64,000 nucleotides of DNA, from NCBI RefSeq assembly GCF_026151205.1, contig NC_087079.1, positions 12,018,635-12,082,634 on the forward strand. Reading direction: 5' to 3'. Source of the stretch: Bolinopsis microptera. Taxonomy: Eukaryota; Ctenophora; Tentaculata; Lobata; Bolinopsidae. Position numbers and translations under genes: made by a program. Under the pieces are notes generated by a model. That model did no database searches and was not told where the DNA came from. It saw only the letters and a list, made by a program, of their open reading frames with translations. Positions within the stretch are counted from its first letter, which is position 1, and each line of letters begins with the position of its first letter. Below are positions 1-11,455 of the stretch, one piece after another.

Positions 1-39
1 AGAAGAACCCACTTAATCCACATGCCTTGCAAACTTACA

Positions 40-138
40 TTAACGGGTGATACTCGTAAAATACCTGTTCCATATATTAGGACCGTCGACGAGTCGAAGT
101 CCAACTCAGCGCGCGTCCTAGTAGGTTGTAAACCTACA
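40..138 (+). repeat. Dispersed repeat family A, copy 1
   Basis: A roughly 100-bp segment starting TTAACGGGTGATACTCG and ending TAGGTTGTAAACCTACA. It recurs inverted at 8499-8594 and in the same orientation, internally shortened, at 38936-39015. All three share the GC-rich core CAGCGCGCGTCCT or its close variant. The short palindrome GTAGGTTGTAAACCTAC closes one end. The family is not recognised and no coding potential is seen. The copy at the window edge and the inverted copy 8.4 kb away could be ends of one larger unit or independent insertions. Confidence 0.7.
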
Positions 139-581
139 AAAACTTACAGCACGGTATTTGTAATGGTTTGAGTTCCTAATACTCACAAAGATGGTTCCTC
201 TCTAGCCAATCGTAGGAGAAGAAAGCTTAACAGCAAATTAGGTGGCTGCATTTTGTTTAGAAATTTAGAAATTTTTCCCTGTAGGACTAGGACTACCGAT
301 TCAAATTGGGTATCCCATACCTAGATGATTTTGGTTTAGAATGACCCAATGAAAGACTCTGGGTGGTAAAAAATTGTGTACATCGAAGTTCACATTCAGC
401 TACACTCTGCTACTAGAGTAATTGTTCGGTGTTAATTTGTATTATTTCCCAATAATTGTACAAAACGACTCTCTTTTGTATATGAAAATCAAGTGTTTCA
501 GCCATGTGAAATTACACTGACATTATTTTTATGTACAACCAATGGAAAAAAAGGTACTGCAATATAAGTTGCATACTTATT
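139..581. other. AT-rich intergenic stretch, nothing recognised
   Basis: No open frame with coding character, no splice-bounded exon and no repeat structure was found here beyond the family A copy that precedes it. Confidence 0.5.
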
Positions 582-838
582 TCTATGATTGAACATTATA
601 AATAAAAATGTAGATTTTCCAAATCCTAACTTTCCCATATACTATATTAGCAACTATCTAAACTAGAAAAATAAACTTGATTAAATGTAATAATTAATTT
701 TTCGCGGTTGAACCAACACGTCATAGCTGGAGCCACATTAATGTTGGGGACGTCTCATAGCAAACATCTTTTTGTATTTTCCCATAATATAGTATATGAG
801 AAAGTAAGGATTTGGATTATTTATAATGTTCAATCATT
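582..838. mobile_element. Inverted-repeat element (MITE-like)
   Basis: The left arm (582-647, starting TGATTGAACATTATAAAT) and the right arm (785-838) are imperfect inverted copies about 55 bp long. Both contain the block AAATCC(T/A)ACTTT(C) followed by CATATACTATATT. The 140-bp centre is AT-rich and non-coding. This is the form of a small non-autonomous DNA transposon. No convincing target-site duplication is visible, so the superfamily is unknown. Confidence 0.55.
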
Positions 839-1446
839 TTGGTGCATGGTTCTAACATCGAATATAATGTTTTAACGTAGAATGATTTTGGTTCATAGTG
901 AACTAAAATGCTGTTAAAACAAAGAATTATTTAGCTTCAAAGTTTGATTGGGAAATGAAGAGGTGATGGAATGCGCTAACCCTGTACAGTTGTACAATTT
1001 CCTCATTTGTACGACTGGTACTGTCATAATCGACTGCCGGCCTGAGGAGAAATATTTAAGGTGAATTTATTTAGCAGTTTTTTATTGACAATATTTGCGT
1101 TATTATATTATGATGATTATCCATTTCCTTGCTATTATTGTCCTAGAACTTAGATTAATCAATAAAATATAGATTATAGTTTTATATGTATAGTGTATAC
1201 ACTATACAATATACATATAGGTATATAAGTTTAAGCAACTCTTAATAGCTATAGTCTCTAGACAAAACATTTAAATTACATTTCAGCCTATTTAATATTT
1301 TCAGTATAATGGTCGTTGCGTTGCCCCCTCACTCGTGGTTATAACCATGTTAAAATGTAACTCTATATTAGATAATAGCAGTAACCATTGCATGGTAACA
1401 TGGTGTAGAAGGGGTATGTGATTTGGTTTGTTAAAATACATTCCAG

Positions 1447-1552
1447 CACTACATATAAATAAACTACATATAAATGAACTACATATAAATGAACTACATA
1501 TAAATGAACTACATATAAATGAACTACATATAAATGAACTACATATATTATT
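1447..1552. repeat. 15-bp tandem repeat, about 7 copies
   Basis: The unit TGAACTACATATAAA is repeated about seven times with few changes. The first copies carry AAACTAC instead of GAACTAC. On the minus strand it reads as a repeated FICSS peptide, which is only a consequence of the 15-nt period. Confidence 0.9.
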
Positions 1553-1559
1553 ATAACTT

Positions 1560-2745
1560 AATAGCAAATATAATTGCAGGCACAAGTTGAAGTACCCCCT
1601 GTTGATACCTCTGCTCCTTGACAAGTTACCAGATCTTGGCTGCTCCAGGAAGTGGAGTAATAGATATGACACTGGATCCTCGGCGCTCACTTTAAGTTGG
1701 TTCAGAATGCGCGAGTGCAGCAAGGTTTTTTCTACGGCCTTTTGTATTGTCATAACCATAATCATTGACCCAAAATCACCTCAACAATCCAACTATTATG
1801 GTAAATTATCTAACACTAACCTACTTAGGAAAGAAGGGTCACTCCGAAAATTCTCACCGCTATGGACTCCGATTGATTTTCCAAAGGAAAACCAGCCTGC
1901 GGACCACAAGGACACTCCTGCAAAAACGACATCTATTCTGACACAATAGCATTATGATGTCATCTATAACATTAGCGGCCTCTCCATTCCGGGTGACTCA
2001 GGGGACATGAAAGAATATTCGGACACACACAGTAGTGGTAGGATTGTTTCGCCGCGAGGAATTTGTGACGTGGCGATGACGCAATTTAAGCACATAATCT
2101 CAACGTCTCGGCGCAAGAGACAAATCTATTGTTAGAACAAAATAGTTTTCTTACACATTTTCTACTTAGCAATAGTCAATGCGATTTTCTCCTATAATCA
2201 CCAATTGCTACAGTTAATTTAATAATAGGTTACTCATATAAGAGTGTCAGGAGGGAAATTATACATAATTGTGACTACAAGATGTGTTCAATACAGGCGA
2301 ACATGATCCAATCTAGCAGCAATGAGTGTATAAACGGGTTCCAACGCAAGGTCACGTCAAATAAACTCTCGAATGAATTACACAAAAGCTAAAAAGAGTG
2401 CGCCAACGTTGAGTTCTCGCAAAAGATGTACTGTTATTAATATAATAATTAAAAGGAAGAAATGAGAATAAAATTAATAACTTGTAATGCTCCATCCGGT
2501 GCAGTGGAGGACTCGTTCAGGCTGGGTAAGTGGCTGTGCTGGGCCGCTACAACAGCTGGGGCGTGGTTTCTGCTTCTGAAGTTCCTGAAATTATAGAACG
2601 TATAGTTTTAAATCTAAGATAATGCCTGACGATTGCTGTAGTTTTTATTTGCTATATAGGAAACGAAGTTGAACTTTGCCATTGAACTTTGTTCATTTTG
2701 TTCTACAACTTATAACTTTAGATAATATACTTATAACTTGTAATA
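1560..2745. other. Intergenic, no gene recognised
   Basis: Short open frames exist (for example 1587-1949, plus strand) but none has a recognisable domain, credible splice borders or a second copy in the window. A stretch near 2495-2590 is locally GC-richer than its surroundings and may be a transposon scrap. No family can be named. Confidence 0.4.
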
Positions 2746-2747
2746 TT

Positions 2748-3232
2748 TAGGGGGGGGTTCCAAGGAACTTTGGGGAGTTTTGGGGAACTTTTATTTGGGA
2801 ACTCAGAAACCTGGGGGACTTTCCCAAAGTTCCCAAAAAATTAATCAATGAAACAAATAATTATGGGGAATTGTGGGGAACTTTTTTTTTGGGGAACGTC
2901 AAAAGTTCCCCAAAATTGCCCCAGAGTTTCCCCTAAGTTCCCCATAAAAAATTATAATGCCATACAAATTATCATGCTGCAAGTATCAACAAGTAAGTTA
3001 AGAGTATACCTAATAATAACATACATGTTAACATTATGGGTATTTAATGTATAGTAGAGAAATTTTGAAATTTTTGACATAATTTTAAATAATTTTGGAA
3101 TAATTTTTGGGGAATTTTTTGGGGAACTTTTGGGGAGTTTTTGGGGAACTTTTTTTTGGGGAACTGTCAGAAATCTTGGGGGTTTCCCAAAGTTCCCCAA
3201 AGTTCGCCCTTGACCCCCCCCCCCCCCCCGAT
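2748..3232. mobile_element. G-rich inverted-repeat element bounded by G-run and C-run
   Basis: The left end is a run of G followed by repeated GGGGAACTTT/GGGGAGTTTT blocks. The right end is GTTTCCCAAAGTTCCCC followed by a long C-run, so the termini are inverted relative to each other. The inside repeats the same blocks on both strands (about 2860-2945 and 3105-3200) around an AT-rich core. It looks like a MITE with degenerate, internally repeated terminal inverted repeats. The closely spaced GGGG tracts could form G-quadruplexes. The minus-strand open frame over it is low-complexity and is not called a gene. Confidence 0.6.
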
Positions 3233-4508
3233 TTAAAACTTAGCTAGATAACTAAGTTTTTACTTAATTTATATATAATTCAATCGCTGATAATGTATAT
3301 TGAAATTTATGATTATTCCAAAGTATCAAAACTGGAAAATAAATTAAGACTGAAATTATGAGCCACTTACTCTTCAACGGCGATTGAAAGACCGACAATG
3401 GATTAAAACTTACAATCTCCACCACTAAATTAAACTGACATTTAAATAAATAAAATTAATAAATAACTTAATCTGCTAACCGGACATTTGGATAGAAAGG
3501 GGGGAGCTGGGAAATTAAAGTATTAGCTGTAGGATACATTTAGCATGTTAATCATGTTTTGGTTGATGGGTTTGACTAGATCCATGTTTCGACTATGGAA
3601 AGTTCAACAAAATTCCCCATTCTCCTCATCTCCGGAATGGAGATTGGGGCGGGGAGGGATGTTTTTTTCAAAATTATTTTCAAAATTCAGATATATTTTA
3701 CATTGCAATGTATTACAATTCATTTCACAAGACCCAAAAATATCTTTCTCAAATTGGTTTTATTTAGAGAAAGTATACGTGAGTTAATTGAAAGTGGGTA
3801 TAGATAAAAATATATAGTATAAACCCCTCCAGGTACAAGGATTTTTTCTGCAAGGGTAAGTCATTATCTTTACTATTGGTATCAAAGATGCAGTATGAGC
3901 ACAATCTTGTGTAAATCAGTTTTGTCTTTTCCAGGCAGGATCAGGAAACACATGGACTGGTCCCTTTTTAGATTCAAAGTTAAAGGTGGCAGTACATAAC
4001 TTGGATATCAAGTTATCAAACGATAACCCTGCAGAGTGTTTACAGCAACATCACTGTTTAAGGTTGTTTAAATTGCTTCCAGGCCTGGGCCAAAATCCTC
4101 GAAAATAACTTAAATCCTATCTGTGCAAAAGTGTATGCGGTTTGCACACAAAAAACCTTTCTCATGCATGTTGGCTTAACTGGTGCACTCGCCACACACA
4201 GAATTTACATAAACAATAAAAATGTGGCCAGCTGGTTGTGTTTTGAAGTTAAAAATATGAATCTTAACTTTTCTTGTGATTTCTAATTTCTAATGCGCAA
4301 TGTTAGAGTGATTTAGGCAATTGTTACTGTAGGTTTTAATCTAGCCAAACAAATACAACAAAATATTTTTAGAGGCCAGCTTCGAATACCGATGAACTGG
4401 CCTTGCTTTTCACTTGACTGTGCTAGCATTGTGTGAAGCAAGCCTGCCTCAGGCATGTTGGGAAATTTTGTGCAGAGTACTGGGAGAAAATACTCATGTC
4501 AAAGGAAA

Positions 4509-4824
4509 CCAGTATACAGTGGCGTAACGATAGCCCGGCTGACCCCGAGAAGCTGTACGCAAGGGGGCGCCGGTCTAGGGGGCGCCAAATCGTGCGTTTT
4601 GAATGTGGGGACAGTTTTCGAAAACCTTAACTAAAGTACTAGCAAAACTGCGCTTTTGCTCTAAGATACACACTTTTTTAGAGATTTTACCGCGTATTCT
4701 TTAAAATTACCTAATTTGTTCATTTTAGGGAGGGGCACCAAAAAGGGGAGGGGGCGCCAACAGGGGGCAGCGTTTTTTCGGTAAGGGGGGCGCCAACAGG
4801 CAACGTTACGCCACTGCCAGTATA
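4509..4824. mobile_element. Non-autonomous hAT-type transposon (300 bp)
   Basis: The element proper spans 4517-4816 and has perfect 13-bp terminal inverted repeats CAGTGGCGTAACG. It is flanked on both sides by the identical 8-bp sequence CCAGTATA (4509-4516 and 4817-4824). An 8-bp target-site duplication with CAGTGGCGTA-type ends is diagnostic of the hAT superfamily. The interior carries repeated AGGGGGCGCC blocks and no transposase, so it would need an enzyme supplied in trans. The intact ends and duplication suggest a fairly recent insertion. Confidence 0.92.
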
Positions 4825-5959
4825 AATAGATTATGTCTGAATAGCAAACCCCACAAACTAAGACTAGCAAACCACTAACATCATGCAAATTAATCTAAAT
4901 AAATCTATTTGAAAGTTGAATGGTCAAAGCTGTGTCTAAAGCATTTTACAAATCATCCAACAGTCACAGACGGGTTTCATACTTTGCATTTCAACTCGAT
5001 AGAAACACTACCCTTTGAGACCTTGTAAGTTGTAAACGTGGGGATCCACCAATTGAATTGACTTCAGAACCATTTATATTGATGTAAAATGTTAGGTTCG
5101 TGTGAGGATGTTGACCTAGCAAAGATTGCGAGGCTATTTGTGCTGTAGGAGGTGGACATAACATAAAAAGAACAGTCCAATGAGGTAAGTGAAAACCTTT
5201 TTTTCAAAAGCTTTTGGATGCTGCAATAAATGATCACCATTCCCCTGCACATTTGACGGAGTTTGTTTTACCACTTAAAAGAGACATTATAGCACTCACC
5301 GGTTATACTTGGAGACTAAATCAATTCATCAATCAGCAATGAGACTACCAGTTATGAGTATAAAGTATTAACATTTGTTTATCAGAAAAAAAAAGACCAA
5401 TGTCAATCCTTGATTTATACGAATATAAAACAGTAATAAATATTAATAATAATAATTCTATACTGTTACATAATTTAAAAAAGTTATGGCCCATATAAAA
5501 CAACTGATAGTGATATTAAGAAATAAGGTCCTTGGGGCCACCACAAACCAACAGCTCCTGGACCAATTGTTAAAATGCACTCCCAAAATCTGAGTTTTTA
5601 AACACTTCTGTTTTTAAACTCTTTTGTCCATGTTCTTTTTTGTTATTGCGGCACTGCGCACTATGGTTTTATCGGAAAATCAAGGTAAACGCAACATACT
5701 TTTGAAATGGCCATTTTAACAATTAAGGGTTTTAATATTAATATTGCAAATACGTTCCGTTTGCTTTGAACAAAATTAGATTAAACTACCTAGATTTAAC
5801 TACCTACATTCAGAAACACCATAAAATTAATCCACAAGATCCATGATACACCTTGAGCGAGCAGCTTTCATATATCATTACAAAGTGCAAGCTGTGAAAC
5901 ACATGTTATCCTTTTCAGGACAATCAAGTTAATGTCTGGAAGTACCAACGTTATGGTAT

Positions 5960-6649
5960 ATGTGCAAAATACTCACACAAGGTGACAATCTTTCAGCTAC
6001 CCTCTACCAAGTTGATGAAAGCAGAATACCAAGCTTTCATGTCTTAACAATGTCACTGAAAAAGTACTTCCTTTGGAAAGAAAATAAGTCACACGGAACC
6101 AGAATGATAGACCTAACACAGCAACATTTTAAGGATCTGGCCTATTACACTCAGGCAGACATAACGAGCTACAAAAATAAGATCTGGATTGACAGCATCG
6201 AAACAAATCTGCAATGCAGAACTGTCAGTAACAACAAGGAGACCAAGATACTCGGTGTGATCGCAAAGATCAAAAACGGTGGGCTGCTCCTAGACAAAAA
6301 CAAATTTTTATTCGGGCACAACACGAGTAAAAATCTGGACAGCCGAATAATGGACTACATTCACGGCAGCTCACCACTCTTTGCGAATATCCTAAAGATC
6401 ATGGGTGGTGGCAGTGGTGAGGCCTGTCGTTTCTGTAACAGCTTCATTGATTCTCCCGTACACCAGCTCCTATTGTGTCTGGAGGTGCAAGACACCAGTT
6501 ACCTGCAACTGAAAGAAGAACTGGGTGGGGCAGACTCACATTCCTATCTAGATGAAGTGCTAACAAAAAGCAGCACACAAAAAGCATTCATTAGGAGAGT
6601 CGAATTTCTTTGGGGACAAAATGATGCTCTCCAGGATTTATCCGACTAA
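5960..6649 (+). pseudogene. C-terminal tail of a LINE polyprotein
   Basis: An open frame of 229 codons without a reverse-transcriptase core. Near residues 155-175 it carries a zinc-knuckle-like C-x2-C-x8-H-x4-C arrangement (CRFC...SPVHQLLLC) of the kind found downstream of the RT domain in many non-LTR retrotransposons. The rest resembles the poorly conserved thumb and C-terminal regions. The upstream RT and endonuclease are missing, as expected for 5'-truncated LINE copies. The clade cannot be assigned. A cellular role is unlikely. Confidence 0.6.
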
Positions 6650-7194
6650 AAAGATCATGAAATAAAGACTCTGCAAACATCTCAGAGAAATATTACCACC
6701 ATAAAGAACAAAGAGGGAGTATCCTGGACCCCGAAATCCACCACTTTTCTGTACTTTCAGAGGTACCAATGTGGCAGGAAACCAGGGCTCATGCTGCCGC
6801 TGAGCTAAAGCAGTAGAGGGGATGGCGGCTTCTCTAGGATCTAACACGTCCTGAAGCAGACCAACACTATGTCCCAACGCACTGGTGTTGGGATGTCTGC
6901 CCCCGGTGCCTGTCCGGGTCAATAAAGCAGTCAAGCATCATGTATGTTATGTTGAGCATTCTCAACCAACAAATGTGGGAACTCCCACGAAAAGACCAAA
7001 ACAGATCTAAAGAGACACTTAACAACATTGGAAAAATAGACTTCAATTTGTTTATATAATTTAAAAAGCGTATATTATTGCCCACGTTAAGGGGCCTGTT
7101 AATAATTTAATAAATTATTAGCTATTTTAGATTTAATAATAATAATAATATATGTGAGGAATATGAAGCAGCTGCTTTACCACCGCCATTTTCT

Positions 7195-7569
7195 TTGATG
7201 GTTTGGTTACTGGATATTTCGGTGGTGGCTTATCAATGTTTACGCTCCGATTCAACTAAAGCTGAGGAAGATGACAACGAAAAAAGAATAATGAAGTGGA
7301 AAGAGCACGTTTTAGAAAGTTTGATGAAGGAAGCTTCTATAACATACCTACAGAATGAAAAGCAGTCAGCAGAAGGTAACCTAAGGAATGTTATGAATGA
7401 TGTGGCAAAACCTCTTCAAGATCAATTAGCCTTGCTCGATCTGCAGAATAAGCTGTTTAGAGAGGAACAATTAACAAGGACTGCTGCAAAAAATGTGACG
7501 TCAAGTCGAGCAAGTCAAGAAAACAACAAATTCAAGAAAACAACAAATTTTTATTTAAATCAATTATAG
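7195..7569 (+). CDS. Uncharacterised open frame with coiled-coil character
   Basis: 124 codons, not recognised. The first 15 residues are hydrophobic. From about residue 20 the sequence is rich in K, E, Q and L with heptad-like spacing (for example KWKEHVLESLMKEASITYLQ), so a coiled coil is likely. It may be the last exon of a spliced gene or the tail of a transposon-encoded DNA-binding protein. No polyadenylation signal or upstream exon was found that settles this. An (AAT)n run sits just upstream at about 7135-7150. Confidence 0.3.
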   Translation: MMVWLLDISVVAYQCLRSDSTKAEEDDNEKRIMKWKEHVLESLMKEASITYLQNEKQSAEGNLRNVMNDVAKPLQDQLALLDLQNKLFREEQLTRTAAKNVTSSRASQENNKFKKTTNFYLNQL

Positions 7570-8333
7570 CAACAATTTGAAAAACTTTAAAGCTCTTCTA
7601 TTACCATGGAATATACTACGGGTATGGTGACTTGGGCTATTGAGTTGTTAAGTAGATTAAGATTAGTAAACCTGCACTTGCATTGTATATTTTATAAAAA
7701 CTAGAAATTAGGCTTCACGGTAAAAAGCAGAAGCAAGTTTGTCGGGATCTAATAAAAGTTACATTTCTAGATATTGCTTTAAAAAGAAGAAATCTGAGCG
7801 AACTCACTCATCAAGTGTGATTAGCAACACAAATCATCTTCAGGATCTGCCCTTACAGAAATCAGACAATTATGTCTAAAACTGAGTACTATCGTTTAAT
7901 CGACTGATCAATCTTGGTCGTACAACTGCTTTCTTTGAAGTTCAAATAAATGTTTAGAACTGCAAATTTGATCATTATTCCAACTTTAAATATGAATAGG
8001 TATTTTTTGTTGAAAGTTGTATTATATTTTGTAAAAATTCAGTTTTGAATTCGAAAATGTTCATTTAGAAAATTTGTCAATATATATTGTGATGCAGCCA
8101 ACAATTTTAATGTAAATTTAGATTAATCATGCATACAGCATGGTATTCTAAAAATTTCGCTTTTGCCCAAATTAAGCTTTATATTTCTTAAAATTAACTT
8201 GTGTTGTTAAATTAAATCACATTTTGCATGCAATTAACTTATCTATAGTTCTAAGTATAAACTACATGGTATTTGGCTGACATTGAAAATAATTGTAATA
8301 AGAAAAAACAATTCAATCATAATCATGACGCAG
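7570..8333. other. AT-rich intergenic stretch
   Basis: No exon-like open frame, repeat structure or RNA gene is recognised here. Confidence 0.5.
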
Positions 8334-8453
8334 TTTCACATAGCCATGTGTCTGCGCGTACTGCGTGACGCACTTGTTTCACAAATAGAATACAGCGGTC
8401 GCGCGCTACTGCAAGCGAGAGGGCTCTGGTTAGAGCAACATCATTTGTAAAAG
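8334..8453 (+). repeat. Dispersed repeat family B, copy 1
   Basis: Contains the blocks CGTACTGCGTGACGC and GCGCGCTACTGCAAGCGAGA followed by GGGCTCTGGTT. The same blocks in the same order lie at 9432-9560 and, with the middle deleted, at 38222-38275. It is GC-rich against an AT-rich background. The family is not recognised, and no coding frame is conserved between copies. Confidence 0.75.
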
Positions 8454-8498
8454 TGATTTGATCGACGGAGTCAATTCTCAGGGCTGCCCAGTTGCCAT

Positions 8499-8594
8499 TG
8501 TAGGTTTACAACCTACCAGGACGCGCGCCGAGTTGGACTCGTCGACGGTCCTGTATATATATGGAACAGATATTTAACGAGTATCACCCGTTAA
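8499..8594 (-). repeat. Dispersed repeat family A, copy 2 (inverted)
   Basis: The reverse complement of the family A sequence at 40-138, including GACGAGTC...GGACCGTCGAC and the terminal GTAGGTTTACAACCTAC palindrome. It runs directly into a family C copy on its right. Confidence 0.75.
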
Positions 8595-8850
8595 AGTTGC
8601 CAGTGATGCATCTTACTATATATAAAGCGAGACGATATATATCTGTGCCATTTTACTGACACCACAGCATCAACTTTAACGCGACTTTCCGCAAAAACCG
8701 TAAAAGATATACAACTGGAACTTTTTTGGCTGGGTCAAATGTTTTAATGGCCTTCAAATCAGCATGAAAAAATAAAAAATTGGCCAAGGAATAATGATTT
8801 TATAGCCTAAAATTAGGACCCCCAAGTGGTGTCAAAAACGCCAATTAAAT
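8594..8850 (+). repeat. Dispersed repeat family C, copy 1
   Basis: About 250 bp containing AAAGCGAGACGATATATAT, TTTTACTGACACCAC, GCAAAAACCGTAAAAGATAT and TTGGCTGGGTCAAATG. An inverted copy of nearly the whole segment lies at 52485-52720, and a shorter inverted copy at 33967-34057. It is non-coding and probably a MITE or part of a larger composite repeat with family A. Confidence 0.75.
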
Positions 8851-9431
8851 AGGTAATAATTATTTTAGTATTTTGAGTCTTGACACCGTTTAGGGTTATA
8901 TTATACAGGTTCCTGCTAGTTAAATTATTTTTTGCACAATGCATAACCGGGCCGCGTCGCGCATCAAATTATTTTTTTCGCAACCTTCTTTAGATCGTTG
9001 AGAAATTGTCAATCAACAGGCTGATCTAACATTTGTAGCGCGATGCACTACTGGGTCGCGCCGCGCATCAAATAATTCTTCTCGCAACCACACTTCGGTA
9101 GATCGGCGAGATGCACCACTGTGCCTCACCGAGCTGCGAAGGATTGACATCGTGAATCAAATCTAACATCATAAGCGAAATATTTAAAATCATTATTAGC
9201 GAGCCTGGAGCGTGTTGCTTTAACCAAAGCCCTTGCGCTTGCACATGCCCGCTTTCCGTTCATTTTTACTTGTGAAACAAGCGCGCCTGCAGTGATGCAA
9301 AATCACATAAAGTAAAGTACAAATTATGACATAACATTATCAAACATAGGTGAAGCAAACGTGAAACGTGTTAAATCACTTTCCAGTCGACTGTCAAGAC
9401 TTTTCTAAAGGGGCCCAACATTTAAAATCAA

Positions 9432-9560
9432 TTTGAATCAATGCATTCACACAGCCATGAGTCTACGCGTACTGCGTGACGCGCTTGTTTCATTCGATCC
9501 TGTGCCGCCTTCGGCGGTCGCGCGCTACTGCAAGCGAGAGGGCTCTGGTTCGAGAAAATC
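9432..9560 (+). repeat. Dispersed repeat family B, copy 2
   Basis: The fullest copy of family B, with TGAGTCTACGCGTACTGCG, the GC-rich insert GCCGCCTTCGGCGGTCGCGC, and GCTACTGCAAGCGAGAGGGC followed by TCTGGTTCGAG. Family D starts about 180 bp downstream, as it does next to the third family B copy near 38 kb, although there it is inverted. Confidence 0.75.
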
Positions 9561-9736
9561 AATGCATGCATGTCTTTTTGGACGCTGATTCCGAAAAGAA
9601 TGCATTTTTGCATTAATTTAATAGTTGGGATGTTGGATAGTCGGATTGAGCTAAATTTTATTGAATTGTTGTTTGGCCATTCGAATTACGTTTTTCGTAA
9701 AAAAATTAGAACTGTAGCTTCTCAAATAACCGAAAT

Positions 9737-9857
9737 ATGTTGGAGGACTTCGCCGCTTCGACGCGCCGCGCGGACTAGCATTCTTGCTTCGCATCGTCGA
9801 TCATTGCTTTGCTTCGCAGAGCAACGATCTCGATGGGTTGACACCGTCAATCAAAAG
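9737..9857 (+). repeat. Dispersed GC-rich repeat family D, copy 1
   Basis: Starts TGGAGGACTTCGCCGCTTCG, continues through CGCGCCGCGCG and CATTCTTGCTTCGCATCGTC, and ends GATGGGTTGACACCGTCAATC. Inverted copies occur at 38280-38402 and, shortened, at 39110-39210. The strings TTGCTTCGCAGAGCAACGATC form imperfect hairpins. The family is not recognised. Confidence 0.75.
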
Positions 9858-11394
9858 ATATGAAGCATTGAAGCATAACGAATTTCAACAAAGTGAGGCG
9901 GTGTGCGCGGCAGGCTGTGCTCCATGTTTTCAGATCATATGCAATATTCAATTATCTACTGTCTCTGAAAAAATTAGGCGTTCAGCATGTTCAGAAAAAA
10001 ACAATATCAAATATAGGTGTTTTAATATTGAATTGACATACGTTGCATGCCACTTTTCGCGCGCGAAGCGCGCGCCGCCGAAGGCGGATACGAAACATGT
10101 ATCAAATATTGAATGGGCGGAATACTAGTAGAGGCTCTTACGGGCATTGTCTGCTCGATACGCTAGGGACCCCATATATACCTTACTAGACGTATTTTTG
10201 ACCGTAGAATCAATTAAAAGTAGTTTCGAGATGATTGGACTGAGTTTACGCGGGTAAAATTGCAAAAAACCGATTTTTGGGCCAAAAATAGGCCAAAAAA
10301 CCATGTTTTTTGATATTTTGAGCAAGTTAATTTTGTTGGCATGTCAAAAAAATTTGCATGGAAATAGCTCACCCGTGCGCGCAGTGCCGTGACCGGTATG
10401 CGTCGTAATTAGCTAGTATTCAGATTTGAACAATTTTGAAGCCAAATTAAGGTATTTGTTTTAGATTTGAATAAATAATATGGACACAGTTCGAAAGTAA
10501 TTTGTCTACTAAAAAGTATTATGAAAGAATGAACAAAATTGGTTTAAATTTGCCACAGATGTGACAAAAAACTACGCACAGGATTGAATATTTTTCTACC
10601 AACGCGTGAAAATTTTTGAGTTCAACATTATATATTTTAGCTTGGTAATTGTAATACTCAATTTTTAATAGCCCAATCCGATTACTAAGTATTTTATTTA
10701 TACGACAGTATAATTTTTTTTGAATATTTGCTAGATTAAAATAATAATAGGAGTAGGAACGTCAAAGGTCTTGCGCTTATTCTAGTCCCAAAATATATCC
10801 TAATCATTGCTTTCATAAAAATCACTGAAAGTGATGTCTACAGGCATATTTAGCCCTAACACCTTCCCAAATCATTTAGTAAGGGTTCATAGTCAGTTTT
10901 TAAGATCAACTTCAATATCATTGTCAAAACAGTGAAAGACATAATACTAAAAGTAAATCATAAATGAGTGGTTTCTCTTTCTCTTTCATTTTAACACATC
11001 ATGCATTAGTAGAAGCAATCCGAGATCTTTATTCATCATTGAAGATGTAGAACATAATTGGTCCTCTTTAGTGTCTGATTACCTATACTCCTGAAAATAT
11101 ATTAGGGATATTATCAATTATGTAAAAAGAAAACAATATTGAATATGTGTACAGCATGAAACATTGATAGCTTATGTTTTTGAAAGCTCGCTTATTCGTT
11201 TAAGCGATCAAATAGTCAGTGTGCAGTGAACAGTGGAGAACAGTTTAAGGCACCGGAAATGTTCCAAATAAATCCTCTGTCTACTATCAGACCACACACT
11301 CCACTATGCACTTCAATGTATCGTATAACAATGGCAGTTGAAATGTGTTCCCGCCATTTTAAAATCAAAAATGTGCGCAGCATCTTACGGGACA
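9858..11394. other. Repeat-rich intergenic DNA without a gene
   Basis: Contains GC-rich scraps (CGCGCGAAGCGCGCGCCGCC near 10055-10085), then AT-rich sequence with no credible exon. The string AGAGGCTCTTACGGGCA near 10130 recurs inverted near 19911-19930 and may be an element end. Confidence 0.4.
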
Positions 11395-11455
11395 TGCGCC
11401 GTGACCAACGGTCACGGCGCAATGGTTATGCGCCGTGACCACTGATCACGGCGCA
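11395..11455. repeat. Two adjacent near-identical hairpins
   Basis: 11395-11421 is a perfect 12-bp stem TGCGCCGTGACC with a 3-nt loop. After a 7-nt spacer, 11429-11455 is a 10-bp stem TGCGCCGTGA with a 7-nt loop. The two units share 12 bases on each left arm. They are strongly GC-rich in an AT-rich region. This could be a cruciform, the end of a foldback element, or a protein-binding site pair. No flanking duplication was found. Confidence 0.85.

Noticed and set aside
1301-1765. Minus-strand frame with repeated FICSS peptide
   Set aside because: It is the translation of a 15-bp tandem DNA repeat, with no homologous domain and no splice context.
2952-3200. Minus-strand frame rich in PKK/PQK
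   Set aside because: It is produced by the GGGGAACTTT blocks of the G-rich inverted-repeat element.
3839-4062. Possible exon pair (VQGFFLQ... and GSGNTWTGPFLDSKLK...) with GT/AG borders
   Set aside because: Three phases give different short peptides, none of a recognised family, and the join is not constrained.
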